Assembly: GCA_014240165.1 (NCBI GenBank)
Contig: JAAZXM010000003.1
Location: forward strand, 1 to 64,000
Source of the DNA: Myxococcales bacterium
GTDB lineage: Bacteria > Myxococcota_A > UBA9160 > UBA4427
Length of the DNA stretch: 64,000 nucleotides
Reading direction: 5' to 3'
Part shown: positions 25,482 through 34,490 of the stretch, one piece after another
Layout: every line of letters begins with the position of its first letter
How positions within the stretch are numbered: the stretch's first letter is position 1
Made by a program: the position numbers and the translations under genes
The notes under the pieces: model-generated
Database searches by the model: none
What the model was told of the DNA's origin: nothing
The model's input: only the letters and a program-made list of their open reading frames with translations

Positions 25482-25661
25482 TCATTCGAAATCACCCAGT
25501 AATTTGAGCTGCTTCTTCGACGCATTCATCCGGTAGGCGTTGGTGAGGACTTCTGTGGTCAGCGCCCAGTCGGGCTTTTCGAGGGTCATTCCCACCCAGC
25601 CGCTGGGGCCCACATAAGGGGGGACGAAGAAGCGCTCCGGGTCGCCCCCCGCCAGCCGAAA
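25482..25661 (-). pseudogene. YjbR/MmcQ-like C-terminal remnant
   Basis: The 59 codons before the stop at 25482-25484 read FRLAGGDPERFFVPPYVGPS, GWVGMTLEKPDW and then AYRMNASKKQLKLL. This closely follows the C-terminal half of YjbR/MmcQ-family DNA-binding-like proteins. A TGA at 25662-25664 interrupts the frame directly upstream, in a place where Trp would read through. Beyond it I find neither a start codon with Shine-Dalgarno nor clear N-terminal homology in any frame. It therefore looks like a decayed or truncated gene. A sequencing error at the TGA is the alternative. Confidence 0.6.
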
Positions 25662-25861
25662 TCAGATGGTTCGGGTGCCCACCGGTTTTGCTCTTTGAGG
25701 GCGTTGTCCGGGGCCGGCTTCCCTTGCGGCGTGCAGTCATGGGTGGCTTGACCTCCCGGGCCAACTCTAGCGATTTTGCCCTGTGCTACCCGTAGGGCTC
25801 GAAAGGCTCGCGACGCCATCGAGTCCGTGGACGTCGAAGCAGGAGTTCATCCGACAGCGAC

Positions 25862-26920
25862 ATGCAAGTGCTCCTCTTGGTTTCCCTATTTCTCACCGTG
25901 GCGTTTTCAGCCGGTGGCAAGTCGGTTTCGCCCTCCAATGAGGTGCCTCCCGAGGCGGCTTCGCTCTACCTGGTGCATCGACGGGGCGGCGAGTTCTTCA
26001 ATCCTTGGGGCGAAATGGAGGGCAAGGCGTGGGACTTCATCCGCTGGAAGGTCTTTGATTGGAGTCCCTACGAGAAGTGGCGTAAGCCCGAACTGCCCGT
26101 GGTGGAGAACGATGGCAGCTACCTGTCTCTACCCGATCAACCTCCGAGCATCACGTGGATCGGGCACGCGAGTTTTGCGGTTCAGGATGGCGCGGATGTC
26201 TTCCTCACGGATCCGCATTTTTCCAAGCGGGCGTTGCTGCCCGCGCGCTGGAATCCGCCGGGGATTCCCCTGGAATCTGTCCCGGGCGATGCGTTCGCGG
26301 TGATTTCGCACAATCACTACGACCACCTCGACGCGGAAACCGTCGATCGGCTTCCGGCATCCATGACCTGGTTCGTCCCCCTCGGCTTGGGGGAGTGGAT
26401 CCGGGAGCGGGGGCGAAAGGCGGTGGAACTCGATTGGTGGGAGTCGGCCCAGCAGGGCGCCTGGACGATCACGTGTCTGCCATCCCAGCATTGGTCCAGT
26501 CGCATCGGCCAGGCGCCGAATACCACGCTCTGGTGCGCCTTTCTCATGGACAACGGCAAGCGACGTTATTTTCACGCCGGTGATACGGGCTATTTCCACG
26601 GCTTCCGCGAGTACGGGCGGCGTTTCGGTCCCATCGATGTGGCGATGCTTCCGATCGGGGCCTACGCCCCGCGCTTCATGATGCGCTACCAGCACATGGA
26701 TCCCGAGGAGGCGCTCGAGGCGTATCTCGACCTCGATGCCCAACTCTTTTACCCCATGCATTACGGCACCTTCGATCTCACCGATGAGCCTCTGGATCTT
26801 CCTCCCAAGGAATTGATGCAGGCAGTAGAGAGGCGAGGGGTCGACCCGGGACAAATTCGGCTTCTTCCTGTGGGGGGAAGGGATTTCCCCTGGAAGGATT
26901 TCTCGGGTCAACTTCAGTAA
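25862..26920 (+). CDS. NAPE-PLD-like metallo-beta-lactamase-fold hydrolase
   Basis: This 352-residue protein opens with a signal-peptide-like segment (MQVLLLVSLFLTVAFSA), so it is probably exported. The zinc motif is SHNHYDHLD, with ligands His150, His152, Asp154 and His155. Further ligands are His206-region SQHWSSR, the Asp of HAGDTGYF, and His of MHYGTFDLTDEPL. The QHMDPEEA stretch is typical of N-acyl-phosphatidylethanolamine phospholipase D and its bacterial relatives, including the RomA/YycJ-like group. A phosphodiesterase acting on phospholipids or N-acyl amides is likely; the substrate is unproven. Confidence 0.85.
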   Translation: MQVLLLVSLFLTVAFSAGGKSVSPSNEVPPEAASLYLVHRRGGEFFNPWGEMEGKAWDFIRWKVFDWSPYEKWRKPELPVVENDGSYLSLPDQPPSITWIGHASFAVQDGADVFLTDPHFSKRALLPARWNPPGIPLESVPGDAFAVISHNHYDHLDAETVDRLPASMTWFVPLGLGEWIRERGRKAVELDWWESAQQGAWTITCLPSQHWSSRIGQAPNTTLWCAFLMDNGKRRYFHAGDTGYFHGFREYGRRFGPIDVAMLPIGAYAPRFMMRYQHMDPEEALEAYLDLDAQLFYPMHYGTFDLTDEPLDLPPKELMQAVERRGVDPGQIRLLPVGGRDFPWKDFSGQLQ

Positions 26921-27032
26921 TTTTTCACCGGTCGACCCTGCGGGCGCCGAGATCGCGGATACCCCTGGGATCGGCTCAGCCGTCTTGGGCGCTTAAGGGC
27001 CTCTCCCAATCAGCCAAGAGGAGCAAAAGCGA

Positions 27033-27428
27033 TTGGCTCGTTCCCCCGAAGAGGCGGTACATGACGCAGTCGAGGCGATTGGGTCTACCCGGCGAAAGAA
27101 GTACAGGGAGACGGTCCACCTGCCCATTCACCAGATCGACGCCGCAGAGAACCCCTTTAGCTGCTTGCTAGAAGAAGACGATGTGCCGGAGTACTTTTCG
27201 GATATCTTCGAAGAAAGCCGCCCCGAGTGGATCGGGAGTACCTGTCGCTTGGATGCGTTCGAAGTACTGATCCGGGATGACGACAAGGTGGCCTTTCTTG
27301 TCCAGGCAGCGCGTTTGAATGCGGATGGTTCGGTGATGCAGACATTCGAAGCAATTTTTACGGTGGCCAGGCGGGGGGAAGATTGGCGATTGATCAGCCG
27401 GAACCCGTTCAACGTGACCCGGGCCTGA
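27033..27428 (+). CDS. small NTF2-like protein
   Basis: This 131-residue protein starts at TTG 27033 after AGAGGAG. It is mostly acidic, with a C-terminal pair of strands (LVQAARLNADGSVMQTFEAIFTVARRGEDWRLISR) typical of the NTF2/SnoaL-like fold, where a curved sheet forms a cavity. No catalytic residues can be pointed out. It lies 40 bases before the DUF4336 gene and probably shares its transcript. The fold call is moderate; the function is unknown. Confidence 0.55.
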   Translation: MARSPEEAVHDAVEAIGSTRRKKYRETVHLPIHQIDAAENPFSCLLEEDDVPEYFSDIFEESRPEWIGSTCRLDAFEVLIRDDDKVAFLVQAARLNADGSVMQTFEAIFTVARRGEDWRLISRNPFNVTRA

Positions 27429-27468
27429 AATTATTGGGTCGAAGATTGAGACCGCGAAAGGAGGCCGA

Positions 27469-28239
27469 ATGACATCGCGTCGTTCGTGGCTGGATCGTTT
27501 GTTGGGGCTCGCGTCTCCTCGGGTCGTCGCCGATCATACGCCGCCGATACGCCAACACGCGCCGGGTGTCTGGACGGTGGAGCGTCGACTGAGCATGCCC
27601 GGCGGGCCGAGTCTTCCGGCGAATGCCACTGTCTTTCGGCTCGAGAGCGGCGGGCTCGTATTGATCGCGCCTCCGGCCATGAGCGAAGCCGCGGGCATCG
27701 AGGCCCTGGGGCCGGTGGACTCGGTGGTTGTGCCCAACAGCTTTCATCACCTCTTTGCTCCCGAGTGCATGGCTCGCCATCCGGGCGCACGGCTGATTGG
27801 CCCGCCTGGGCTGAGGGATCGAGTGGCCGGGCTTCCGCCCCTGGAGGAGTTCGAGGCGGGTACAGAGGGTCCCTGGCCCGGCGAGATCGAGTTCGCCGTA
27901 TTGGGCCCGGTTCGCCAGGTCTGTGAAGTTGCTTTATTTCACCTGCGCAGCCGAACCCTCGTTCTCACGGACGTCGCCTTCAACCTGCGGAAGATCGAGC
28001 GCCGACTGGATCGCGTCTTTTGGCGCATGGTGGGTGTGGGATCAACTTTCGGCCCGACCTTCGACTCGCGCATGCTTCTGCTCAGGGATCGGGTCGCCGC
28101 TTCGCGCTTCGTTTCGGAGGTGGCCCGCTGGCCGATGGAGCGGATCATCGTGGCCCACGGAGAAGTCCTCGAGGAGAATGCGAAGGCCGAGTTTCTCCGC
28201 GCGTTCAAGGCCTATCTCCCCGAAGAGGATGTCACTTGA
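27469..28239 (+). CDS. DUF4336-family protein
   Basis: This 256-residue protein resembles the DUF4336 family, distant relatives of metallo-beta-lactamase-fold proteins. Visible features are the N-terminal GVWTVERRL strand, a VVPNSFHHLFAPE segment, where family members have a degenerate HxH-like motif, LTDVAFNLRK, and a C-terminal IIVAHGEVLEENAK helix. Zinc ligands are incomplete compared with true beta-lactamase-fold hydrolases. AAAGGAGG precedes ATG 27469. The role is unknown; it probably forms an operon with the small NTF2-like gene upstream. Confidence 0.7.
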   Translation: MTSRRSWLDRLLGLASPRVVADHTPPIRQHAPGVWTVERRLSMPGGPSLPANATVFRLESGGLVLIAPPAMSEAAGIEALGPVDSVVVPNSFHHLFAPECMARHPGARLIGPPGLRDRVAGLPPLEEFEAGTEGPWPGEIEFAVLGPVRQVCEVALFHLRSRTLVLTDVAFNLRKIERRLDRVFWRMVGVGSTFGPTFDSRMLLLRDRVAASRFVSEVARWPMERIIVAHGEVLEENAKAEFLRAFKAYLPEEDVT

Positions 28240-28257
28240 GTTCGCGCGTGTGGTCTC

Positions 28258-29607
28258 TTAGCTGAGGTAGCCCAGGAAATCGGGCTGAAGTTCGATCATC
28301 CTTTCGACCAGGGTTTCGGCATCGCTCACCTTGTCCACCACGGGGTCTACGAGTAGGGCCTGGAGCACCAGGTCCTTCGAGCCGTCGATGATCGCCTGGG
28401 CGCAGAGATCGTGGATGGCGACCTGGTTGGCCAGGAGTCCCGCGAAGCCTCGGGGCATGCTTTCCAGGCGAATGCCTTGGACGCCGCTTCCATCCACGCG
28501 TCCCGGGACCTCGACGACCATGAAACTCGGCAGGCAATCCAGGAGGCCGCGATTGGGAAGGTTGACGGCGGCTTCTTCGTAGATCTCGTCGGTGAGGATG
28601 GCCTCGACGATTTTGACCATCCGCTCCCTGCGCGTGGCGCTGATCTGGGGGTCACTTCGCAGCGTCCATTTCTTGTAGTAGGTGTAGAAATCGCCCACCG
28701 AATCGTGGTCGGCCACTTCATGGCCCCATTGCAGGTATTCCCCGATATGGCTGTCGGTGGTGATCGGGAGGCAATGAAATTTTTCGAGCAAGACCCGGAA
28801 AGCGCCGCGCTCCGACCAGGGATGAACGACGTCGTCGCCCGGCGTCGCGTCCCCGCGAAAATCCTGTTCCTGGGCTTCGATGACCTTCTTCAGGAGGCTC
28901 GCAAAATCGGGGACTTTCTCGAAATAGGCGGGCGCCCGCTCGAGTACATCCGGGTAGGCATCCCGGCCCGAGTCGAGGTAGTGAACTTCGCTGAGAACGC
29001 TGAAATGGTTCAGACCCCCCGCCCGGAACGAGAGGTTCGAGATCGGCGTTTCCAGAATTTGGGGCAGGTGCTGGTAGAGGGAGGCGATCTCATGGCAGAG
29101 ACCGACGAATCGAAGATCCGGGAAGGCGCGGTGCACGGTGGTGCAGATGCGGCTCATGGGATTGCTGTAGTTGAATATCCAGGCCTCGGGGCAAATCCGC
29201 TGGATATCCGCGCAGATCTCCAGGATCGGGGGAATCACCCGAAGCGAATGAAAGAGGCCGCCCGGGCCGCCGTTCTCGCCGAAGACCTGGCGAAAGCCGA
29301 GTTCTCGGGGGACGGACTGATCCTGTTCCCAGAGCGCAAAGCGGTCGCCCACTTCAATGGCGATGACGCAGAAGTCCGCGCCCGCCAAGGCCTCGGGACG
29401 GGAAAGCGTGGCCGAGAGCGTCGTAGCCAAGCCGTGGGTATCGATGTATTCCTGGCCCGCCTTCCGTACACGCTCCAAGGCATCCGCGTTGATATCGTGC
29501 AGGACGATATGCCCGCCCGCGAGGGGCGCGCTCTGGAAGAAGTCGCCCAGCATATCGAAGCCGAATTGGGCGCTTCCCGCCCCGATGAGGACGATTCGGT
29601 TGGACAC
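28258..29607 (-). CDS. glycoside hydrolase family 4 enzyme
   Basis: This 449-residue NAD+- and Mn2+-dependent glycosidase has the GH4 Rossmann start IVLIGAGSAQFG (residues 5-16), NYSNPM near 146-151 and the metal site Cys171 in CHEI plus His201 in GGLNHF. GH4 enzymes cleave by oxidising C3 of the sugar. The four-residue motif differs by specificity. CHE-type motifs are reported for alpha-galacturonidase-like members and differ from phospho-glucosidase CDMP or CNVP types, so a non-phosphorylated alpha-glycoside, perhaps a uronide, is the best guess. The start is GTG 29607 with GGAG upstream. It lies 117 bases downstream of the large lectin gene on the same strand. Confidence 0.88.
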   Translation of the reverse strand: MSNRIVLIGAGSAQFGFDMLGDFFQSAPLAGGHIVLHDINADALERVRKAGQEYIDTHGLATTLSATLSRPEALAGADFCVIAIEVGDRFALWEQDQSVPRELGFRQVFGENGGPGGLFHSLRVIPPILEICADIQRICPEAWIFNYSNPMSRICTTVHRAFPDLRFVGLCHEIASLYQHLPQILETPISNLSFRAGGLNHFSVLSEVHYLDSGRDAYPDVLERAPAYFEKVPDFASLLKKVIEAQEQDFRGDATPGDDVVHPWSERGAFRVLLEKFHCLPITTDSHIGEYLQWGHEVADHDSVGDFYTYYKKWTLRSDPQISATRRERMVKIVEAILTDEIYEEAAVNLPNRGLLDCLPSFMVVEVPGRVDGSGVQGIRLESMPRGFAGLLANQVAIHDLCAQAIIDGSKDLVLQALLVDPVVDKVSDAETLVERMIELQPDFLGYLS

Positions 29608-29724
29608 GGCATGATCTCCTCGGCCTGGATGGCTTCACCCAGGGTATTCGAAAAAGCGGCTCTCGCGCAAAGGAAAATGGACTCGAGGCGTAAGCAAACC
29701 CGATGCCTGGCGTCGGTCCGGAGG

Positions 29725-32211
29725 CTAAGAAATCCTGGAACGCGTCCGATCCGTACGCGCGCGGCCCCAGGGCGATTGGAGCACCAGGGCCGATGCTGCG
29801 AGGATCAGGAGCAAGACGATGAGGCCCGTCTCCGAGAGCAGGGGGACAGGGGTTCCGCCGCCTCCACCTCCGCAGATTCCGCAATCGGCCGCACAGGTAG
29901 AGCAGGTTTCCGTGGAGTCGCAAACGAGGTCGCCGCAGAACCACGTGTTTTCGAATGTACCCGGCGTGGAACTGGTCCAAAGGGCTTGGCCGGCTCCGTT
30001 GTAGAGGACCAGGTTGCCGTCGGCTTGAAGGTGGAGTTCTGCCCCTGCCGTCCCGGAGGTCCCAGATGCCCATTTCGCCTGGCCGAATTCGTCGTAGACG
30101 ACGAGGTTGCCGTCGGCCTGGAAATCCATTTGGCATTGGCTTCCCGCATTCGAAGTGTCGCTATGCCAGAGGGGTTGGCCCACCAGGGCATTGCTGACGT
30201 TCAGCAGCACCAGGTTGCAATCACTCTGCATGATGAGCCTGCGCCCCTGGGTCTGGGCCCATTGGCCGGTCCCGAGGCTGAACTGGCCGGCGCTCCAGGT
30301 GAACTCGGCTGGAATATTGGAATTCGCTGTCCAGAGGGGTTGGCCGGCACCGTTATAGACGACAAGGTTTCCATCCGCCTGAAGGCTCAGGATCCCGCCC
30401 GCGGTTCCCGAGGTACCCGAGGCCCAGAGCGGGAACCCCGCGCCGTCGTAGACCACGAAATTGCCGTCGGCCTGGAAATCCGCGTAGCAGTCGGTGCCCG
30501 CATGTTGGGTGTCGCTGTGCCAGACCATGCCGCCCGTGATCCCATTCTCGAAACTGGAGAGCACCAGGTTGCAATCGGCCTGCATTGCCAGTTTGCGGTT
30601 CTGGCTATGCAGGATCTGGGGCGGCGAAAGGCTGAACTGCCCGGCGATCAGGTTGTATTCGGCTGGAAAATTCGTGTTGCTTTGCCAGAGGGACAGGCCG
30701 GCGCCGTTGTAGATCACCGCGTTGCCATCCTCCTGGAGCCGAAGGACAGCATCCGGGGTCCCGGAAGTTCCCGAGTTCCAGAGTGCCTGGCCACCGCCGC
30801 CGTAGAGCACGAGGTTGCCGTCGCTTTGAAATTCCGTCCAACAGTTGACGCCCTGGCCCGCGGTTCCGCTCTCCCAGAGAATGCCGCCCAGGAGCCCCGC
30901 TAAGGTGCTGTAGAGCGCCAGGTTGCAATCCGCCCCCATCGCGAGTTCGCGAGAGATGCCTTGCACCGATTCGCCGCCCAGGAGGGTCAGCTTGCCGGCG
31001 ACGAAAAAGGCATCGGTGCTGCTTCCGGGCACCCAGGTGCCCTCGGTTACCTGGTCATGGAAGTTCAACCAGGCTCGGCTCTGGCCCGCGGCTTCCTTGG
31101 CCTGTTTCAAGGCCTGGTTTTCCTGACTGTTGGCGGGGCGCGAAAAGAGGTGTCCGGTGGAAAGCGCATGGCAGGCCGCGACCCCGCCCGCCCAGAAATC
31201 GGCGGCGGCGCTGAGTTGCCAGCCGCCCGTGGCCGGGTGCTTGCAAGCGAAGTGGTTCAGCATCGCGCAGTTGTCATCGATCCAGCGCCCGCCCGCAATT
31301 TGAGCGGCGCAGTCTTCGTTGCCACCGAAATCATTCGGCTCGCCGCCGTCCCAACTCCAGATTCCGGCCGGCAGTCGGGGATCGTTTTGGTGCAGTTGAT
31401 CAAGGTTGACGACGGTGGTCCCGCCCGCGAAGTAATTCGTGACATCCGCTGCGCTGATCGCCGCTCCGGCGCCCCCGATGCCGCCCACGGTGGTGGAGTC
31501 CTCCCAGACGCGGCTGATAGCGCCCAGGCCGGTGTACACCATGGCATTCCAGTTGGCGTCGCCGCTGCAGGCGCCCTGGTTCCAGATCACCAACTTCTTG
31601 CCCGCCGCGAGAATGTCTCCCTTGGTCAGGCTCGAGGGGATGTCGCCGCAGCCTCCGCTGCGGTAGATCAGGTGCCCGAAACGGCTGTCCACATGGCCGT
31701 AGGCCTCGCCGTGCTGCCCGTCCATGTGGTCTTCGATGTGGAGGATCAGGACCTGATCGTGGCTCGCCGCGCTGTTCAGCCAGGCCAGGATCTCATCGAG
31801 TCCTTCGGTGAAATAGCGGTCGCTGGTGCTGCAGCCCAGGTGGATCGAAGTTCCGTGACATAGGAGCAGCCGGTTCGGGAAGGATAGGACGCCCTCCATT
31901 TTAGGGGTCCAATGAACATCCAACTCGAGTGAACGCGCGCCCATCCGCAATTGGTTGTAGATGGAGTCAACCTGGTTCGGGTCGAGGTAGGAGATGGGGC
32001 CGCTGTAGACGCCGGAGTTGAAGCTGTTGTGGGTTCCGATGATATTGCTGTCCGCCAGGGGCAGGTCGAAATCCCAGAGCCTCTGTGCACTCAGGGCTTG
32101 CCCGGCCCAGCTGTTGTTGAAATCATCGATTCCATCGGCGTGGGCGAAGGGCGAAAGAAAGAGCACTCCGAGTCCGAAGAGGAAGAGGCGGCATAGGTTC
32201 GCGACGTGCAC
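29725..32211 (-). CDS. PI-PLC-like / C-type lectin / bulb-lectin surface protein with IPTL-CTERM-like tail
   Basis: This exported chimera has 828 residues. After a signal peptide (VHVANLCRLFLFGLGVLFLSPFAHA) comes a PI-PLC X-like domain (about 45-260) with His61 in GTHNSF and the Glu96/Asp98 pair in ELDVHW. Next are two C-type-lectin-like segments: WDGGEPN to HFACKH (about 287-324), then AACHALSTGH to WLNFHDQVTEGTW (about 347-393). Three bulb-type lectin domains follow (about 407-740) with eight QxDxNxVxY-type repeats, such as QADGNLVVY. The tail holds a Cys-rich DSTETCSTCAADCG motif, a Gly linker and PLLSETGLIVLLLILAASAL plus an Arg cluster, resembling an IPTL-CTERM anchor. GGAGG lies before GTG 32211. 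It could bind mannose-type glycans and cleave phospholipid head groups or GPI-like anchors. Confidence 0.82.
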   Translation of the reverse strand: MHVANLCRLFLFGLGVLFLSPFAHADGIDDFNNSWAGQALSAQRLWDFDLPLADSNIIGTHNSFNSGVYSGPISYLDPNQVDSIYNQLRMGARSLELDVHWTPKMEGVLSFPNRLLLCHGTSIHLGCSTSDRYFTEGLDEILAWLNSAASHDQVLILHIEDHMDGQHGEAYGHVDSRFGHLIYRSGGCGDIPSSLTKGDILAAGKKLVIWNQGACSGDANWNAMVYTGLGAISRVWEDSTTVGGIGGAGAAISAADVTNYFAGGTTVVNLDQLHQNDPRLPAGIWSWDGGEPNDFGGNEDCAAQIAGGRWIDDNCAMLNHFACKHPATGGWQLSAAADFWAGGVAACHALSTGHLFSRPANSQENQALKQAKEAAGQSRAWLNFHDQVTEGTWVPGSSTDAFFVAGKLTLLGGESVQGISRELAMGADCNLALYSTLAGLLGGILWESGTAGQGVNCWTEFQSDGNLVLYGGGGQALWNSGTSGTPDAVLRLQEDGNAVIYNGAGLSLWQSNTNFPAEYNLIAGQFSLSPPQILHSQNRKLAMQADCNLVLSSFENGITGGMVWHSDTQHAGTDCYADFQADGNFVVYDGAGFPLWASGTSGTAGGILSLQADGNLVVYNGAGQPLWTANSNIPAEFTWSAGQFSLGTGQWAQTQGRRLIMQSDCNLVLLNVSNALVGQPLWHSDTSNAGSQCQMDFQADGNLVVYDEFGQAKWASGTSGTAGAELHLQADGNLVLYNGAGQALWTSSTPGTFENTWFCGDLVCDSTETCSTCAADCGICGGGGGGTPVPLLSETGLIVLLLILAASALVLQSPWGRARTDRTRSRIS

Positions 32212-32431
32212 ACTGCCCCTCCTTTTTTCTGGAATCGCCGCCCCGGCGAACCGTTTCAAGCCGACGGAACTGCGGCCATTCCCCGGAGAGATTAGCGGTC
32301 GAGGGGTGGTCCGTGATACGGAAAGTTCTGGCAGCTGGGTGAATGCGTCCCGGCCACTGAGAGGCTCTGCTCGGCCAAATGCCGCCCTTTGTTCGAGCGG
32401 GGCTGCCCGGCGCAGGGCGGGGTCTACGAGT

Positions 32432-33280
32432 TCAGCGAATTCGCTGGCGCCTAACCGCGAGACCAGCCAAGCCAAGCCCGAGAAGAAGCGCGGTGCTGGG
32501 TTCGGGTATTGCGAAGGTCGCGTCGAAATTGACGACGTCGTGGTTCTCTCCGTCGCCACCGGTCTGAGCAGACCATCCGAATGTGGCGGTGTCCAGCGCG
32601 GAAAGATCAACGGTGTAATTGAGAGCGCCGGTGGTCGCACCGGAGTTGGTATTGGTCACGGTCACGCTCAGGTTGCCGGTGGCCTCGTTGTGGGCGAGTC
32701 CCACTGAGTACGCATAGGGGTCAGGCGATCCCACGCTGCTCAAGTCGACACAGGATCCGACTTGGGAGCCATTGTTGAACACAGCGAGTCCGAAATCGAC
32801 GCTGCAGGAGTCGAAGTTGTTGTAGGTGTCGAAGGTCACGGAGAGAAAATCCGTCCCCAGGCCCTGGCCCTGGATGAACGTGTCGGCTCCCACGCCGACC
32901 TCCTGCATGTGGAACGCCATGCCATCCGCCCCGGAACCGGTGGGGTAGGTGATCTGCATGGTGAAATCGAAGGTCCAGTCCCCGGCGGCCACCACCGTGG
33001 TGGGGTTGTACCAGGCGTTGCCGCGTTGGCCGCCCGCGTTGCTGCTGACCCGGAGGCGCTCATTGAGGCCGAAGGGCGGGCTGATGCCGGGATCGGTGAC
33101 CCAGAACGCACCACTGCCGCCGCCGTTGACCAGCGACATATCCGCTGTGCCGTACTCTGCGCCTGAAAAATTGGCCGAGACGTTGAGCGGCAGGGCGGCT
33201 GCCGGGTGGCTGAAACTCAAGAGCGCCCAAGCGAAAGCGCAATTCAGCGCCCAATAGAGAAACCGGTGATTCAAAAGCAT
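32432..33280 (-). CDS. L-type lectin with PEP-CTERM sorting signal
   Basis: This 282-residue secreted lectin has a signal peptide ending near PAAA (about residue 29). The legume-lectin fold shows DGMAFHMQEVG, SVTFDTYNNFDS (metal-binding loop) and a C-terminal ATFGWSAQTGGDGENHDV stretch. The C-terminus is a textbook PEP-CTERM signal: IPEPSTALLLGLGLAGLAVRRQRIR. Proteins of this type are processed by an exosortase and displayed on the surface or in extracellular matrix; no exosortase gene is in this window. AAGGAAG precedes ATG 33280. It lies 220 bases upstream of the chimeric lectin gene on the same strand, so they may be co-expressed. Confidence 0.88.
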   Translation of the reverse strand: MLLNHRFLYWALNCAFAWALLSFSHPAAALPLNVSANFSGAEYGTADMSLVNGGGSGAFWVTDPGISPPFGLNERLRVSSNAGGQRGNAWYNPTTVVAAGDWTFDFTMQITYPTGSGADGMAFHMQEVGVGADTFIQGQGLGTDFLSVTFDTYNNFDSCSVDFGLAVFNNGSQVGSCVDLSSVGSPDPYAYSVGLAHNEATGNLSVTVTNTNSGATTGALNYTVDLSALDTATFGWSAQTGGDGENHDVVNFDATFAIPEPSTALLLGLGLAGLAVRRQRIR

Positions 33281-33567
33281 CGCGCTTCCTTCCCAAGGAC
33301 AAGCGGTACTACAAACACGATTATTTCATGAACCGACGGGGAAAGGGAAGGAAAAATTGGCGCGGGGTCCCGACTTCTGTGCCACCCGGGGCATCGAGCG
33401 CTCGCCGTCAGTGGAAAGAACTCGTCCCCACGGGGCTCGGCGAGTTCCGGAATCCGCTGTCTTCACCTCCTGGCGAAGGGCCTGAGGGCAATGGGGCCCC
33501 CCCCGGCGTGGTTTTCCTTCGGACATGCCCTGACCTAGCTTTCGCTTTCGGAGGACAGCAACTCGGC

Positions 33568-34437
33568 ATGGCGAATCGAGCAAGCGACGGTTTGAGAACC
33601 TATTCGGGCGCAGTGGCGCTGATCACCGGCGGCGCCTCGGGAATCGGTGCGGCACTCGCCCGCCAATTGGTGGCCCAAGGGGCCCGGGTCGTGCTGGCGG
33701 ATCGCCAGGGCGATCTGGCCAAGACGGTTGCGGAATCGTTGGGGGAGAGCGCCCGGTCGGTGGTTCTCGATGTTCGCGAGGCCGAAGCCTTCCAAGGCGT
33801 CGTGGACGAAATGGTCGAGCGCGAGGGGCGCATCGATTACTTCTTCAACAACGCCGGCATTGGCATTGGAGGCCTCTTCGAGCAGCACAGCCTGGAGGAC
33901 TGGCATTATATCATCGATGTCAATCTGGTCGGCGTGGTCAACGGTCTCGCGGCGGTCTACCCGGTGCTTCTTGCCCAGGGCTTCGGGCACATCGTCAACA
34001 CCGCCTCCATGGCGGGCCGCGTGGGAACGCCGGGGTTGTCGGCGTATGCCGCCACCAAGCATGCCGTGGTAGGCATTACGCGCTCGCTGCGCACCGAAGC
34101 TGCGGGGCGGGGCGTACGGGTTTCCGCTTTCTGCCCGGGCGTCATTCGGACGGAGATCTTGAACGATGGCGGCGTCTTCGGGCGCTTCGCCACGCCCGAC
34201 CGCGCCGCGCCGAGCGGGGACGAGCTGGAGCGCGTGGGGCCGATGGAGGTTGATGAGTTCGCCCGGGCGGCGCTTGGACGCGTGGCCCGCAACCAGGAAA
34301 TCATCGTGCTTCCGCGGAAATGGGCGATCCTCGATCGGATCGATCGGATCTTCCCCCGCTTTCTGCCCTGGTTCTCGGGGCGACGCTTTCTGGCAGAGTA
34401 CGAGCGCAATGCCGCCGAGAACCAGCGCGCAGACTAG
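33568..34437 (+). CDS. short-chain dehydrogenase/reductase
   Basis: This 289-residue NAD(P)-dependent SDR has a classical layout: cofactor motif GGASGIG at 21-27, NNAG at 94-97, catalytic Ser147 in NTASMAG, and Tyr160 and Lys164 in YAATK. The C-terminal 50 residues (RFLPWFSGRRFLAEYERN) are basic and aromatic, possibly membrane-associating. GGAGGA lies 11 bases before ATG 33568, a rather long spacing. Substrates could be fatty alcohols, steroids or other hydrophobic alcohols, but nothing is specific. It converges with the acyl-CoA dehydrogenase gene. Confidence 0.9.
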   Translation: MANRASDGLRTYSGAVALITGGASGIGAALARQLVAQGARVVLADRQGDLAKTVAESLGESARSVVLDVREAEAFQGVVDEMVEREGRIDYFFNNAGIGIGGLFEQHSLEDWHYIIDVNLVGVVNGLAAVYPVLLAQGFGHIVNTASMAGRVGTPGLSAYAATKHAVVGITRSLRTEAAGRGVRVSAFCPGVIRTEILNDGGVFGRFATPDRAAPSGDELERVGPMEVDEFARAALGRVARNQEIIVLPRKWAILDRIDRIFPRFLPWFSGRRFLAEYERNAAENQRAD

Positions 34438-34490
34438 GCGCCGATCCGTTGCCCGTGGGCGAAGGCGACTGGGCTTCGAATCGCCGGGGT

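Noticed and set aside
28411..30903. An 830-codon open frame on the + strand
   Set aside because: It lies antisense to the GH4 and lectin genes. Its translation is an acidic and Gly/Val-rich mirror of the repeated lectin codons, without start site or domain features; GC-rich DNA often leaves such frames open.
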